Shown here: piece after piece, positions 7,598 through 15,356 of the stretch
Position numbering within the stretch: position 1 is the stretch's first letter
Layout of the letters: the number at the start of each line of letters is the position of its first letter
NCBI RefSeq assembly: GCF_000758305.1
Contig: NZ_CP009458.1
Span: forward strand, 2,604,001-2,668,000
Direction of reading: 5' to 3'
From: Cedecea neteri
GTDB lineage: Bacteria; Pseudomonadota; Gammaproteobacteria; Enterobacterales; Enterobacteriaceae
DNA length: 64,000 bases
Program-made: the position numbers and the translations under genes
Notes under the pieces: model-generated
Seen by the model: only the letters and a program-made list of their open reading frames with translations
Told to the model about the DNA's origin: nothing
Databases searched by the model: none

Positions 7598-8410
7598 TTA
7601 GTTAAACGGCGCTTCTTTCTTCAGGATCTTGTCGATCACATCCAGCACGCCTTGTTGATTGCAGTGCCCGGCCTGATGGCTGGCAATGCGCTTGATCTTG
7701 TCCGGAGCGTTGGCCATCGCAAATCCGTATTGCGCCTGGGTCAGCATCTCGATGTCGTTGCCGCCGTCGCCAAAGGTCACCACTTCGCTGTCCTGGATAC
7801 CCCATTTCTCCTGCAGGATCCGCAGGCCGTTAGCCTTATGAATGCCCGGAATAATCAGGTCGATAGAGCCGTGCCCGCTGGTGACCGGCACCATAATGCC
7901 TTCCAGCTCTGCGCCCAGGGCGTCCATGGTTTCATCGAGCTGGCTGTCCGGCAGGTTCAGGGCAAACTTGAAGAACACGTCGTCGAGGCCGGAGAAGTTT
8001 TCGACGTGTTCAAGGCGATGGTAGAACTTCGCCGCCAGCGCTTTGAAATCGTCACTATAGGCGTTGAGGGTATAGCCGTTATGCTTGCCGCAGGCGATGA
8101 TCTCCACGTGAGGCAGGGTCAGCAGGTGATCGACCACAGTATTGAATTCTTGTTTGGTCAGCTCGCCGTTGAACAGGTCTTCGCCTTCGCTGACCACCCA
8201 GCCGCCGTTATCGGCGACAAAAGAGATCTCGTGGGCAATCTCCGGGAAGAAGGAGATCAGCTGGAAATACTGGTTCCCGCTGGCCACCACAAAGCGGATA
8301 CCTTGCTCTTTCATCTGCTGGTATTGCGCGGCAAAGCGTTCACGATTGTAGGTTTTTTCGTCATTAAGAAAAGTGCCGTCCATGTCTACTGCAATCAGTT
8401 TGATGCTCAT
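7598..8410 (-). CDS. ybjI: HAD-type sugar phosphatase YbjI
   Basis: Cof-type haloacid-dehalogenase phosphatase, 271 residues, same as E. coli YbjI, which acts on sugar phosphates and FMN in vitro. Catalytic aspartates are Asp9 and Asp11 in VDMDGT; the Mg-binding motif FGDGGND is at 213-219, and the conserved lysine is in GIHKANGL (Lys192). I start at MSIKLIAVD because GGAG lies at the right distance before it; an ATG four codons upstream overlaps the ybjJ stop as TAATG and is possible. Probably co-transcribed with ybjJ. Confidence 0.94.
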   Translation of the reverse strand: MSIKLIAVDMDGTFLNDEKTYNRERFAAQYQQMKEQGIRFVVASGNQYFQLISFFPEIAHEISFVADNGGWVVSEGEDLFNGELTKQEFNTVVDHLLTLPHVEIIACGKHNGYTLNAYSDDFKALAAKFYHRLEHVENFSGLDDVFFKFALNLPDSQLDETMDALGAELEGIMVPVTSGHGSIDLIIPGIHKANGLRILQEKWGIQDSEVVTFGDGGNDIEMLTQAQYGFAMANAPDKIKRIASHQAGHCNQQGVLDVIDKILKKEAPFN

Positions 8411-8421
8411 TGAACTCTCCA

Positions 8422-9627
8422 TTATTCAGTTTCTAAAGTCTGCCCGGAAGAATGCCCCGGTTTAGCCACAGCGCGGGCGACCAGCGCCGCAATCACCATT
8501 AACGTCAGCACAACTAACATGGCCTGGCGCAGCCCATAATGCTCGCCGAGGAAGCCCAGCAGCGGCGGCCCCACTAAAAAGGCCACATAGCCCGAAGCGG
8601 CAACAACGCTGACGCGGCTGGCCGGATCGGGGCCGGTATCACCCGCGGCGGAAATGGTCAGCGGGAAGCCTAAAGAGGTGCCCAGCCCCCACAAAATCAC
8701 CGACACGCCAGCAAGGAAGGCGTTGTCGACAAACACAATGGTGCCGATACCAATAATGCCCATGATCGCACAGGCGCGGACCACAATAACCCGGCTATAG
8801 CGGTCGATAAACCAGCCGCCGGTGAAGCGCCCGACCGTCATACCTAGGGTAAAGCCTACGTAGATAAGCGATCCTGAGGTCGGACTAAAGCCGTGCCCGT
8901 CCACCATCAGCAGCGGCAGCCAGTCGTTGGCTGAGCCTTCGGCAAAGGCCATCGCCAGCACGACAAAACCAATCAGCAATAGCTGAATATCTTTGTAAAA
9001 CGGGCGATGCGGCTCGTGTGTTTCGGCTTTCTCCGGGTTGTCTTTGCCCACGCCGTGCGGCACGGCGATCAGCGCGATGGCAATCGGCGCAATGGTCAGC
9101 AGACCAATCAGCAGCAGGTGCCCCCAGGAAACGACGTTCCACGCGGTCAGGGTCAGGCCAATTCCGGCGCCCACCAGCGTCCCTAAGCTAAAGAAACCGT
9201 GCATCATTGGCAGCACCGTTTTCTTCATCAGGCTCTCAATAATGGCGCCTTCAACGTTCATGGCCACTTCTGATGAGCCCATCCCGCTGCCAAGCAGCGC
9301 CAGGCCGAAGGCAAATAGCACCGGGGAAGCAAGGTACAGCGCGAAGCTCATCATTAACATTCCGGCGACCATCAGCGTCATACCGCTGCGAATAATGGTG
9401 CGGGTGCCAAAGCGTTTCACCAGCCAGCCGGAACAGAGAATACCGCCCATCGAGCCTATCGACAGGCCAAATAATACGATGCCCATTCCGGCCGTCGAGA
9501 CACTGAGCGTATCGCGGATGGCGGGCGTACGTGTGGCCCAGGATGCCATCACCAGGCCCGGAAGGAAGAAGAAGGTGAATAACGCCCAGGTACGGAGCTG
9601 TAAGGCTTTTCTCTGCGAAACAGACAT
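8422..9627 (-). CDS. ybjJ: Major facilitator superfamily transporter YbjJ
   Basis: Inner-membrane transporter with about twelve helices, 401 residues (E. coli 402). The stretch FAEGSANDWLPLLMVDGHGF and the following GFTLGMTVGRFTGGWF are nearly identical to E. coli YbjJ. The substrate is not known with certainty. An upstream TTG would add three residues, but the ATG of MSVSQRK is preferred. It is divergent from rcdA across a 107-bp gap holding a palindromic operator, and leads into ybjI. Confidence 0.94.
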   Translation of the reverse strand: MSVSQRKALQLRTWALFTFFFLPGLVMASWATRTPAIRDTLSVSTAGMGIVLFGLSIGSMGGILCSGWLVKRFGTRTIIRSGMTLMVAGMLMMSFALYLASPVLFAFGLALLGSGMGSSEVAMNVEGAIIESLMKKTVLPMMHGFFSLGTLVGAGIGLTLTAWNVVSWGHLLLIGLLTIAPIAIALIAVPHGVGKDNPEKAETHEPHRPFYKDIQLLLIGFVVLAMAFAEGSANDWLPLLMVDGHGFSPTSGSLIYVGFTLGMTVGRFTGGWFIDRYSRVIVVRACAIMGIIGIGTIVFVDNAFLAGVSVILWGLGTSLGFPLTISAAGDTGPDPASRVSVVAASGYVAFLVGPPLLGFLGEHYGLRQAMLVVLTLMVIAALVARAVAKPGHSSGQTLETE

Positions 9628-9673
9628 GAACAACAACCAGTGAAAGAGAAACAGGGGAGCAGACTAGCAAGCT

Positions 9674-9691
9674 TGTGTACATTTGTACACA
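9674..9691. promoter_or_regulatory. Palindromic operator between ybjJ and rcdA
   Basis: TGTGTACA-TT-TGTACACA is a perfect inverted repeat with 8-bp arms, placed midway between the divergent starts. Size and symmetry suit a TetR-family dimer, so it is most likely the autoregulatory site of RcdA, controlling both genes (inference). Confidence 0.75.
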
Positions 9692-9734
9692 TCCCGGTAT
9701 AGACTCTTTGTCATACTCTAAATTCAGGTAGGTA

Positions 9735-10298
9735 ATGATGAGCAAAGCCCCGCGCCGGAATGACCCCGAACGCCGCTCGCGTATTTTGCAGGCGACGCTG
9801 GATATGGTGGTAAAGCACGGCATCAGCGATATCACGCATCGCAAAATTGCCGCCGAGGCTGGCGTTTCGCTGGGGTCGATGACCTATTATTTTGCCGGGA
9901 TCGAGTCGCTGCTTTGTGAAGCGTTCACTTTGTTTGCCCATCAGATGTCGGACAGCTACCGCGAGCGTATGCAGCAGGCCACCAATCGCGATGAGGCCTG
10001 CGAAGCGATTGTGGATATGATTTGCGGCGGCTGCGTGGCCACGCCGTACAACATGCAGGTGATGTACCAGCTTTATGCTTATGCCAGCTGCAACCCGCAG
10101 CTAAAAGACATCATGCAGGAGTGGATGATCCGCAGCCAGCAGGCGCTGGAGCCGTTTTTCGATCCGCTAACCGCCCGAGCGCTGGATGCTTTCCTGGAAG
10201 GCATGACGCTGCACTACGTCACCGATCGCGAGCCGATGAGCCGGGATGATATGCGGGTGATGGTGCTTAGGATTGTGGGGACGGGGGATGCAAAATAA
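9735..10298 (+). CDS. rcdA: TetR-family transcriptional regulator RcdA (YbjK)
   Basis: DNA-binding regulator, 187 residues, with an N-terminal TetR helix-turn-helix at about 33-53 (DITHRKIAAEAGVSLGSMTYYF region) and a helical effector domain. In E. coli the gene at this place, rcdA, activates csgD and several stress genes. Identity rests on family, position next to ybjJ and the rybB/ybjL genes that follow; the protein is less conserved than its neighbours. Two adjacent ATG codons are possible starts; the first is used. Confidence 0.8.
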   Translation: MMSKAPRRNDPERRSRILQATLDMVVKHGISDITHRKIAAEAGVSLGSMTYYFAGIESLLCEAFTLFAHQMSDSYRERMQQATNRDEACEAIVDMICGGCVATPYNMQVMYQLYAYASCNPQLKDIMQEWMIRSQQALEPFFDPLTARALDAFLEGMTLHYVTDREPMSRDDMRVMVLRIVGTGDAK

Positions 10299-10344
10299 AG
10301 CGAGCAGAGTGGTTAGTAAGCGTTTGTTATTATAGCCCTAAAAA

Positions 10345-10425
10345 ATAAAAACCCATCAACCTTGAACCGAAAGCGGCGGGGTTGATGGGCTCCACAAATT
10401 GGGGACATCAAAGAAAAGCAGTGGC
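10345..10425 (-). ncRNA. rybB: Small RNA RybB
   Basis: Read on the minus strand the RNA begins GCCACTGCTTTTCTTTGATG and ends in a terminator stem CCCATCAACC / GGTTGATGGG followed by TTTTTATTTTT. This is the RybB sequence, about 80 nt as in E. coli, with the conserved 5' seed GCCACTGC intact. RybB is an Hfq-dependent sigma-E regulon RNA that represses many outer-membrane protein mRNAs during envelope stress. It lies between rcdA and ybjL, exactly as in E. coli. Confidence 0.96.
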
Positions 10426-10431
10426 ACTAAT

Positions 10432-10458
10432 TCAGACTGACGCCCCGGAAGAAAGTTC
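10432..10458 (-). promoter_or_regulatory. Sigma-E promoter of rybB
   Basis: On the minus strand GAACTT (10458-10453) and TCTGA (10436-10432) are separated by 16 bp, and the RNA start follows 6-7 bp later. This matches the sigma-E (RpoE) consensus. Confidence 0.93.
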
Positions 10459-10503
10459 GCTCAGGTATAAAAAAAAAGTATTTTTCTTTGTCTGTGGTTG
10501 CGA

Positions 10504-12186
10504 TCACAAACCTGGCCATATCACGACAATTAACGTCCCGGCCAGCGTTAACAACACGTTAGCGATAGCGTAGGTGCCGGCGTACCCCAGCGCAGGAATG
10601 TTGCTGCGGGCGGTGTCGCTGATGATTTCCATCGCTGGCGCACAGGTACGCGCTCCCATCATCGCGCCAAACAGCAGGGCGCGGTTCATGCGTAAGACAT
10701 AGGCGCCGAACAGGAAGCAGATAATCACTGGCACCAGGCTCACGATAAGTCCGGAAATCAACATCTGGCCGCCTACAGCACCGAGGCCGTTGCTGATGCC
10801 GCTGCCGGCGCTCAGGCCAACGCCCGCCATAAACACCATCAGGCCAAACTCTTTCACCATATTTAGCGCACCTTGCGGAATGTAGCCGAAGGTTGGGTGG
10901 TTGGCGCGCAGGAAGCCAAGCATGATGCCTGCGAACAGCAAGCCAGCAGCGTTCCCGATGCCGAAGCTGAACGAGCTGAACTGGAAGGTGACCATGCCCA
11001 CCATCAGGCCAATAACAAAGAAGGCGCAGAAGGCCAGCAGGTCGGTTATCTGGCTGTGGATGGAGATAAAGCCGATGCGCTCGGCAACGGTTTTCACTCT
11101 TCTGGCATCGCCGCTGACCTGCAGGACATCGCCTTTGTTCAGCACAATATTGTCGTCGATTGGCATTTCAATCTGGCTGCGGATCACACGGTTCAGGAAG
11201 CAGCCGTGGTCGGTGAGCTTGAGCTGCGCCAGGCGACGGCCCACGGCATTGTGGTTTTTCACCACAATTTCTTCGGTGACGATGCGCATGTCCAGCAGAT
11301 CGCGGTCGAAGACTTCTTTACCGTTTCTGAAGCTTGGGTCAAGGCGCGCATGCGAGTCGGGGTAGCCCACCAGCGAGATTTCATCGCCCATTTGCAGCAC
11401 GGCATCGCCGTCCGGGTTAGCCAGAATGCCGTTGCGACGAATACGTTCGATGTAGCAGCCGGTCTGGCGATAAATCCCCAGTTCGCGCAGATTTTTACCG
11501 TCGGCCCAGGCAACCAGCTCTGGCCCGACGCGGTAGGCGCGGATCACCGGGAGGTAAACTTTGCGGCTGGCGTCGGTATCCAGACCGCGCTCGCGGGCAA
11601 TTTGTTGGGCGCTGGTCTGCAGATCCTGATGCTGCAGCTTCGGCAAATAGCGAGCCCCCACGATCAGGCTGACCAGGCCAATCAGATAGGTCAGGGCATA
11701 GCCGAGGCTCAGATTATCCAGCGAGGTCGCAAGCTGCGCGGCGGGGATGCTTGAATGGCGCAGGGTATCGCCCGCTCCGACCAGCACGGGCGTGGAGGTC
11801 ATAGCGCCGGCGAGCATACCGGCTGTCAGGCCAATATCCCAGCCAAACAGTTTGCCCAGCCCTAACGCAATCAACAGCGCGCTGCCGACCATCACCAGGG
11901 CCAGCATCAGGTAATTTTTGCCGTCGCGGAAGAAAATAGAAAAAAAGTTTGGCCCGGCTTCGACGCCTACGCAGAAAATGAACAGCATAAAACCCAGGTT
12001 TAGCGCGTCGGTATTGATCGAGAAATGCTGTTGCCCGAGTAATAAAGAGACCACTAAAACACCAATGGAATTACCCAGTTGCACCGGACCGAGGCGTAAT
12101 TTCCCCAGGCAGAGTCCGAGCGTTAGTACAACAAATAACAAAAGGATGTAATTCCCGTTTAACAAATCTGCGACGTTTATATTCAC
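10504..12186 (-). CDS. ybjL: Putative transporter YbjL
   Basis: Aspartate:alanine-exchanger-family (AspT/YidE/YbjL) membrane protein, 560 residues (E. coli 561). Five or so N-terminal helices, two central TrkA-C (RCK_C) regulatory domains at about 200-360, then a second block of helices. The substrate is unproven. The start is a GTG giving (M)NINVADLLNGNYILLL, aligned with the E. coli N-terminus; a longer frame from an ATG 34 codons upstream is open but has no family support. The Shine-Dalgarno before the GTG is weak, so the start is slightly uncertain. Confidence 0.92.
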   Translation of the reverse strand: MNINVADLLNGNYILLLFVVLTLGLCLGKLRLGPVQLGNSIGVLVVSLLLGQQHFSINTDALNLGFMLFIFCVGVEAGPNFFSIFFRDGKNYLMLALVMVGSALLIALGLGKLFGWDIGLTAGMLAGAMTSTPVLVGAGDTLRHSSIPAAQLATSLDNLSLGYALTYLIGLVSLIVGARYLPKLQHQDLQTSAQQIARERGLDTDASRKVYLPVIRAYRVGPELVAWADGKNLRELGIYRQTGCYIERIRRNGILANPDGDAVLQMGDEISLVGYPDSHARLDPSFRNGKEVFDRDLLDMRIVTEEIVVKNHNAVGRRLAQLKLTDHGCFLNRVIRSQIEMPIDDNIVLNKGDVLQVSGDARRVKTVAERIGFISIHSQITDLLAFCAFFVIGLMVGMVTFQFSSFSFGIGNAAGLLFAGIMLGFLRANHPTFGYIPQGALNMVKEFGLMVFMAGVGLSAGSGISNGLGAVGGQMLISGLIVSLVPVIICFLFGAYVLRMNRALLFGAMMGARTCAPAMEIISDTARSNIPALGYAGTYAIANVLLTLAGTLIVVIWPGL

Positions 12187-12483
12187 GAAGGCTAACTTCT
12201 TGTTTACCAGTAAGCTGTTGAAAGAGATAGAGTTATGCGCTAAGGTTTTGACGGTTTCGTCAGCGACGACCGGCAAATTATCACGCATATAAATATCTCA
12301 CGCGACGACCGAATTTCCGCCGCTAGTTTAATCTTTCTCTGTATCAGCGGCTAGTAAGAATATTGTGCTAAATGTGGCAATGCTTTATCGGCACGGATGG
12401 CCAGGCATTATCAAATCGGGTAAAGACGCTGCTGAATTTTCCGGCGGGGTATTTTCGAGCAAAAGCAGATGTCAGGAGGTAAA

Positions 12484-12873
12484 ATGCACAGACGCGCGCA
12501 AAGGTGGCTAGGAATTACCTGCTGCTTCGTGCTCTTTATTCTGGTTTTTCTTTCGCTGCGCCTGGACGTGATGGGGCGGTTTATTGCCACCGGGCACTAT
12601 GAGCTTGGACTGTTGTTTTTCCTCTTCCCGGGTGCCGCGGCCAGTTTCTTTTCCCAGGGCGATAGAGTCGTCAAACCGCTAGTAGGGGCAATGCTTGCGT
12701 CACCGTTCTGCCTGTTGATAGCTCACCTGTTTTTCCCCGTCACGCGCTCTTTCTGGCAGGAAATGGCCTGGCTGCTCAGCGCGGTCTTCTGGTCGTCCCT
12801 CGGTTCGCTGTGTTATCTGCTATTTTTTATGTGTAAGAACCGGAATCGCACGCATAAAAAAACCGACTCCTAA
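12484..12873 (+). CDS. ybjM: Inner membrane protein YbjM
   Basis: Small membrane protein of 129 residues with four predicted hydrophobic segments and a basic tail. Segments such as LLFFLFPGAAASFFSQ and TRSFWQEMAWLLSAVFW match E. coli YbjM. The function is unknown. The start is the ATG after a strong AGGAGG at 12475-12480; an ATG 15 bases upstream is less well placed. The stop codon lies inside the loop of the terminator hairpin. Confidence 0.9.
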   Translation: MHRRAQRWLGITCCFVLFILVFLSLRLDVMGRFIATGHYELGLLFFLFPGAAASFFSQGDRVVKPLVGAMLASPFCLLIAHLFFPVTRSFWQEMAWLLSAVFWSSLGSLCYLLFFMCKNRNRTHKKTDS

Positions 12874-12884
12874 GAGTCGGTTTT
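12855..12884. terminator. Bidirectional terminator overlapping the ybjM stop codon
   Basis: AAAACCGACTC-CTAA-GAGTCGGTTTT: a perfect 11-bp stem with A-run left and T-run right. The loop contains the TAA stop of ybjM (12871-12873). It serves ybjM on the plus strand and the convergent grxA on the minus strand. Confidence 0.93.
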
Positions 12885-12899
12885 CTGCATTCTTAAAGC

Positions 12900-13172
12900 T
12901 TACTGTGCGGTCTGGAACAGGTTCAGGTGTTCTTTGGCGTAAGCTTCAAAATCGGTGCAACCGCCAATGTGCTTCTGATCCAGGAAGATCTGCGGCACGG
13001 TTTCAACCGGTTTACCCACGGTTTTTTCCAGGTCAGCTTTAGTGATGCCTTCGGCGTGGATGTCAACATAGCGGAAGTTGAAGTCATCACGCTCGGCGGT
13101 CAGTTTCTCAGCCAGTTCTTTAGCGCGAACACAATATGGGCAGCCAGGGCGTCCAAAAATTACTGCAAACAT
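12900..13172 (-). CDS. grxA: Glutaredoxin 1
   Basis: Glutathione-dependent disulfide reductase, cytosolic, supplying electrons to ribonucleotide reductase and reducing OxyR. The redox motif CPYC is at residues 11-14 and the cis-proline TVP at 58-60. It is 90 residues against 85 in E. coli, with a longer C-terminus. Residue 72 is Cys in HIGGCTDF where E. coli has Tyr, giving a third cysteine near the glutathione site. In E. coli it is activated by OxyR; I could not see a clear OxyR site upstream. It is divergent from ybjC-nfsA. Confidence 0.96.
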   Translation of the reverse strand: MFAVIFGRPGCPYCVRAKELAEKLTAERDDFNFRYVDIHAEGITKADLEKTVGKPVETVPQIFLDQKHIGGCTDFEAYAKEHLNLFQTAQ

Positions 13173-13347
13173 GCTCTCTCCTCAGTTTTTATGGCCGATA
13201 CGAACCGGCGAATGCGCTTATAATGCCGACATCCGTCACATTTTTAAAGAAGGTCGTGCCTGTTAGTTCGATGCCCGTAGACTATCTCCTTTAAGTGGGA
13301 GGGGCGCGGCCTCGATGACAGCTGGCCTGAACACAGGAGGCGCTGAT

Positions 13348-13647
13348 ATGCGCGCGGTCGGATCGTTACCCAAATCGGTGGTGGTGCTGGAAGCGGTGGG
13401 CATAGGCTTTTTGGCGCTTGCTTTTCTTTCGCTGCAGGGATACCTGACGCTGCCCGCATCTGTGGCCACTGCAACGGCGGCGATAGTCATGGTATTTATT
13501 GGCCTTGGGCTGATGCTGCCGGCGGCAATCATCATGACGTGGAATATTGCTAAACGTCTCGCACCGCAGCTGACGCAGCCTGATTCAGCTTCAAAACACT
13601 CTGATTTAAAAAAGCCAAAGGAAAATCGCGATGACGCCGACCATTGA
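13348..13647 (+). CDS. ybjC: Small inner membrane protein YbjC
   Basis: A 99-residue protein with two hydrophobic segments (about 13-31 and 43-64) and a charged tail; conserved with E. coli YbjC (95 residues) in MRA.G.LPK and NIAKRLAPQL. The function is unknown. The start is the ATG after GGAGG; an earlier in-frame ATG would add 11 residues without support. Its last 17 bases overlap nfsA, so the two are translationally linked. In E. coli ybjC-nfsA-rimK-ybjN form an operon under SoxS/MarA control; here xapABR interrupts that series after nfsA. Confidence 0.92.
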   Translation: MRAVGSLPKSVVVLEAVGIGFLALAFLSLQGYLTLPASVATATAAIVMVFIGLGLMLPAAIIMTWNIAKRLAPQLTQPDSASKHSDLKKPKENRDDADH

Positions 13648-14353
13648 TCTGCTTCGTTCCCACCGTTCAATTCGTCATTTTACCGGGGAACCCATTACCG
13701 ACGAGCAGCGCGAAGCTATTATTGCCAGCGCACAGGCGGCTTCGACTTCCAGCTTCCTTCAGTGCAGCTCAATCATTCGCATCACGGATAAAGCGTTACG
13801 TGAACAACTAGTACCCCTGACCGGTGGGCAAAAACATGTGGCGGAGGCGGCCGAGTTTTGGGTGTTCTGCGCCGACTTTAACCGCAACCTGGAAATCTGC
13901 CCGGATGCCCGGCTTGGGCTGGCGGAACAGCTGTTGCTTGGTGCGGTTGATACCGCGATTCTGGCGCAGAATGCATTTACCGCTGCAGAATCGCTGGGGT
14001 TAGGCGGCGTCTATATTGGCGGCATCCGCAACAATATCGAAGCGGTGGGAGAGCTGTTGGGCGTGCCGAAATACGTGTTGCCGCTGTTCGGGCTTTGCCT
14101 GGGCTGGCCTGCCGCCACGCCGGATATCAAGCCGCGTATGCCGGCTGCGATGCTGGTGCATGAAAACCGCTATCAGCCGCTGAACAGACCGCTGCTGGAC
14201 GAGTACGACGAGCAGCTGGCGCAGTATTATTTGAGCCGGGACAGCAACACGCGGCGCGACACCTGGAGCGACCACATCAGCCGTACCATCATTAAAGAAA
14301 GTCGGCCTTTCATTCTGGATTACCTGCATAAGCAGGGCTGGGCGACCCGCTAA
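13631..14353 (+). CDS. nfsA: Oxygen-insensitive NADPH nitroreductase NfsA
   Basis: FMN-dependent two-electron reductase of nitro compounds and quinones, 240 residues, the E. coli length. The FMN-binding start HRSIRHFTGEP, the central SSFLQCSSIIRITD and the NADPH-site C-terminal region RRDTWSDHI.RTIIKESRPF are all conserved. Cytosolic homodimer in the family. It overlaps ybjC and, unlike in E. coli, is followed by xapA rather than rimK. Confidence 0.97.
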   Translation: MTPTIDLLRSHRSIRHFTGEPITDEQREAIIASAQAASTSSFLQCSSIIRITDKALREQLVPLTGGQKHVAEAAEFWVFCADFNRNLEICPDARLGLAEQLLLGAVDTAILAQNAFTAAESLGLGGVYIGGIRNNIEAVGELLGVPKYVLPLFGLCLGWPAATPDIKPRMPAAMLVHENRYQPLNRPLLDEYDEQLAQYYLSRDSNTRRDTWSDHISRTIIKESRPFILDYLHKQGWATR

Positions 14354-14444
14354 TTCACCCGGTTGCCAGGTCATCAACGCGGCGATCGATACATTTTCAG
14401 TATTAATCGTGGCCTCAAACGGTATTGGTTTCATCCGTCGGTGA

Positions 14445-14473
14445 GTCGTTATAACTGCTGAAGTTATAACGAC
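14445..14473. promoter_or_regulatory. Perfect palindrome just upstream of xapA
   Basis: GTCGTTATAAC-TGCTGAA-GTTATAACGAC: 11-bp perfect arms and a 7-bp spacer, ending 20 bp before the xapA ATG and just before its AAGGA ribosome site. No T-tract follows, so it is not a terminator. It is probably a protein-binding site, with the LysR-type regulator XapR as first candidate. The position is unusually close to the gene for an activator site. Confidence 0.65.
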
Positions 14474-14493
14474 AATCTGACAAGGAACCTTCT

Positions 14494-15327
14494 ATGCCTA
14501 CCTCTGTTTTTGAGAATTCCCCTTTCTATGCCGCCGACATTATTCGCGCCCGCATTAACGGCCTGGTACCACGCGTTGCTTTCATTCTCGGCTCCGGGCT
14601 GGGGGAACTGGCGGAAAAAATCGACTCCCCAGTAACGTTTTCCTACGAAGAGCTGCCCGGGTTCCCCGTCAGCACCGTCCACGGTCATGCGGGTGAACTG
14701 GTCGTCGGCACGCTGGCTGGCGTACCGGTAGCCTGTATGAAAGGGCGGGGGCACTTTTATGAAGGGCGTGGGATGTCAGTGATGACCAGCGCAATTCGCA
14801 CTTTTAAGCTGCTGGGATGTGAAATTCTGTTTTCTACCAACGCCGCCGGTTCTCTGCGCCCGGAAGTGGAACCCGGAAGCCTGGTGGCACTCAGCGATCA
14901 TATTAATACGATGCCGGGCACGCCGACCGTTGGGCCAAATGATGAGCGGTTTGGTGAGCGCTTTTTCTCGCTGGCAAACGCCTATGATGCTGACTATCGC
15001 GCCGTACTCCAGCAGGTTGCGCGTGAGCAGGGGTTCCCGCTACACGAGGGGGTGTTTGTTTCTTATCCAGGGCCAAACTTCGAAACTGCAGCGGAAATTC
15101 GCATGATGCAAATCATTGGCGGCCATGTCGTGGGGATGTCGGTTGTGCCGGAGGTGATCAGCGCTCGCCATTGTGGCCTGAAGGTGGTTGCCGTCTCGGC
15201 CATTACCAACCTTGCCGAGGGGCTGGGGAGTATTCAACTTTCCCACGAACAGACGCTGAAAGCGGCTGCGCTGTCGCGGCAGAACTTCATTAACCTGATT
15301 TGCGGCTTCCTCGGCAAACTGGCCTGA
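14494..15327 (+). CDS. xapA: Xanthosine phosphorylase (purine nucleoside phosphorylase II)
   Basis: Cleaves xanthosine, inosine and guanosine with phosphate to base and ribose-1-phosphate. 277 residues, like E. coli XapA. Trimeric-PNP-family motifs are clear: GSGLG (33-37), HGHAG (63-67), RGHFYEG (85-91), NAAG (116-119), GPNFET (193-198) and Asn239 in AITNLAEG. The start follows AAGGAACC. First gene of a cassette xapA-xapB-xapR, same order as in E. coli, where it lies at a distant locus. A perfect palindrome precedes it. Confidence 0.97.
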   Translation: MPTSVFENSPFYAADIIRARINGLVPRVAFILGSGLGELAEKIDSPVTFSYEELPGFPVSTVHGHAGELVVGTLAGVPVACMKGRGHFYEGRGMSVMTSAIRTFKLLGCEILFSTNAAGSLRPEVEPGSLVALSDHINTMPGTPTVGPNDERFGERFFSLANAYDADYRAVLQQVAREQGFPLHEGVFVSYPGPNFETAAEIRMMQIIGGHVVGMSVVPEVISARHCGLKVVAVSAITNLAEGLGSIQLSHEQTLKAAALSRQNFINLICGFLGKLA

Positions 15328-15356
15328 TCCCCCATTGACCAAGGCAGGGAAAACAG

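Noticed and set aside
7652..8413. 253-codon plus-strand frame opposite ybjI
   Set aside because: Antisense shadow of ybjI with low-complexity composition; ybjI is strongly conserved.
10382..10573. 63-codon plus-strand frame over the rybB region
   Set aside because: It runs antisense to RybB and its promoter and into ybjL; no homology.
13219..13224. TATAAT on the plus strand between grxA and ybjC as a ybjC promoter
   Set aside because: A perfect -10 hexamer but no acceptable -35 at 16-18 bp, so not listed as a promoter.
13173..13347. OxyR binding site expected upstream of grxA
   Set aside because: Only scattered half-site-like bases (ATAG...CATC) were found; too weak to call.
13263..13670. 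135-codon minus-strand frame opposite ybjC
   Set aside because: Shadow of ybjC/nfsA start; no family resemblance.
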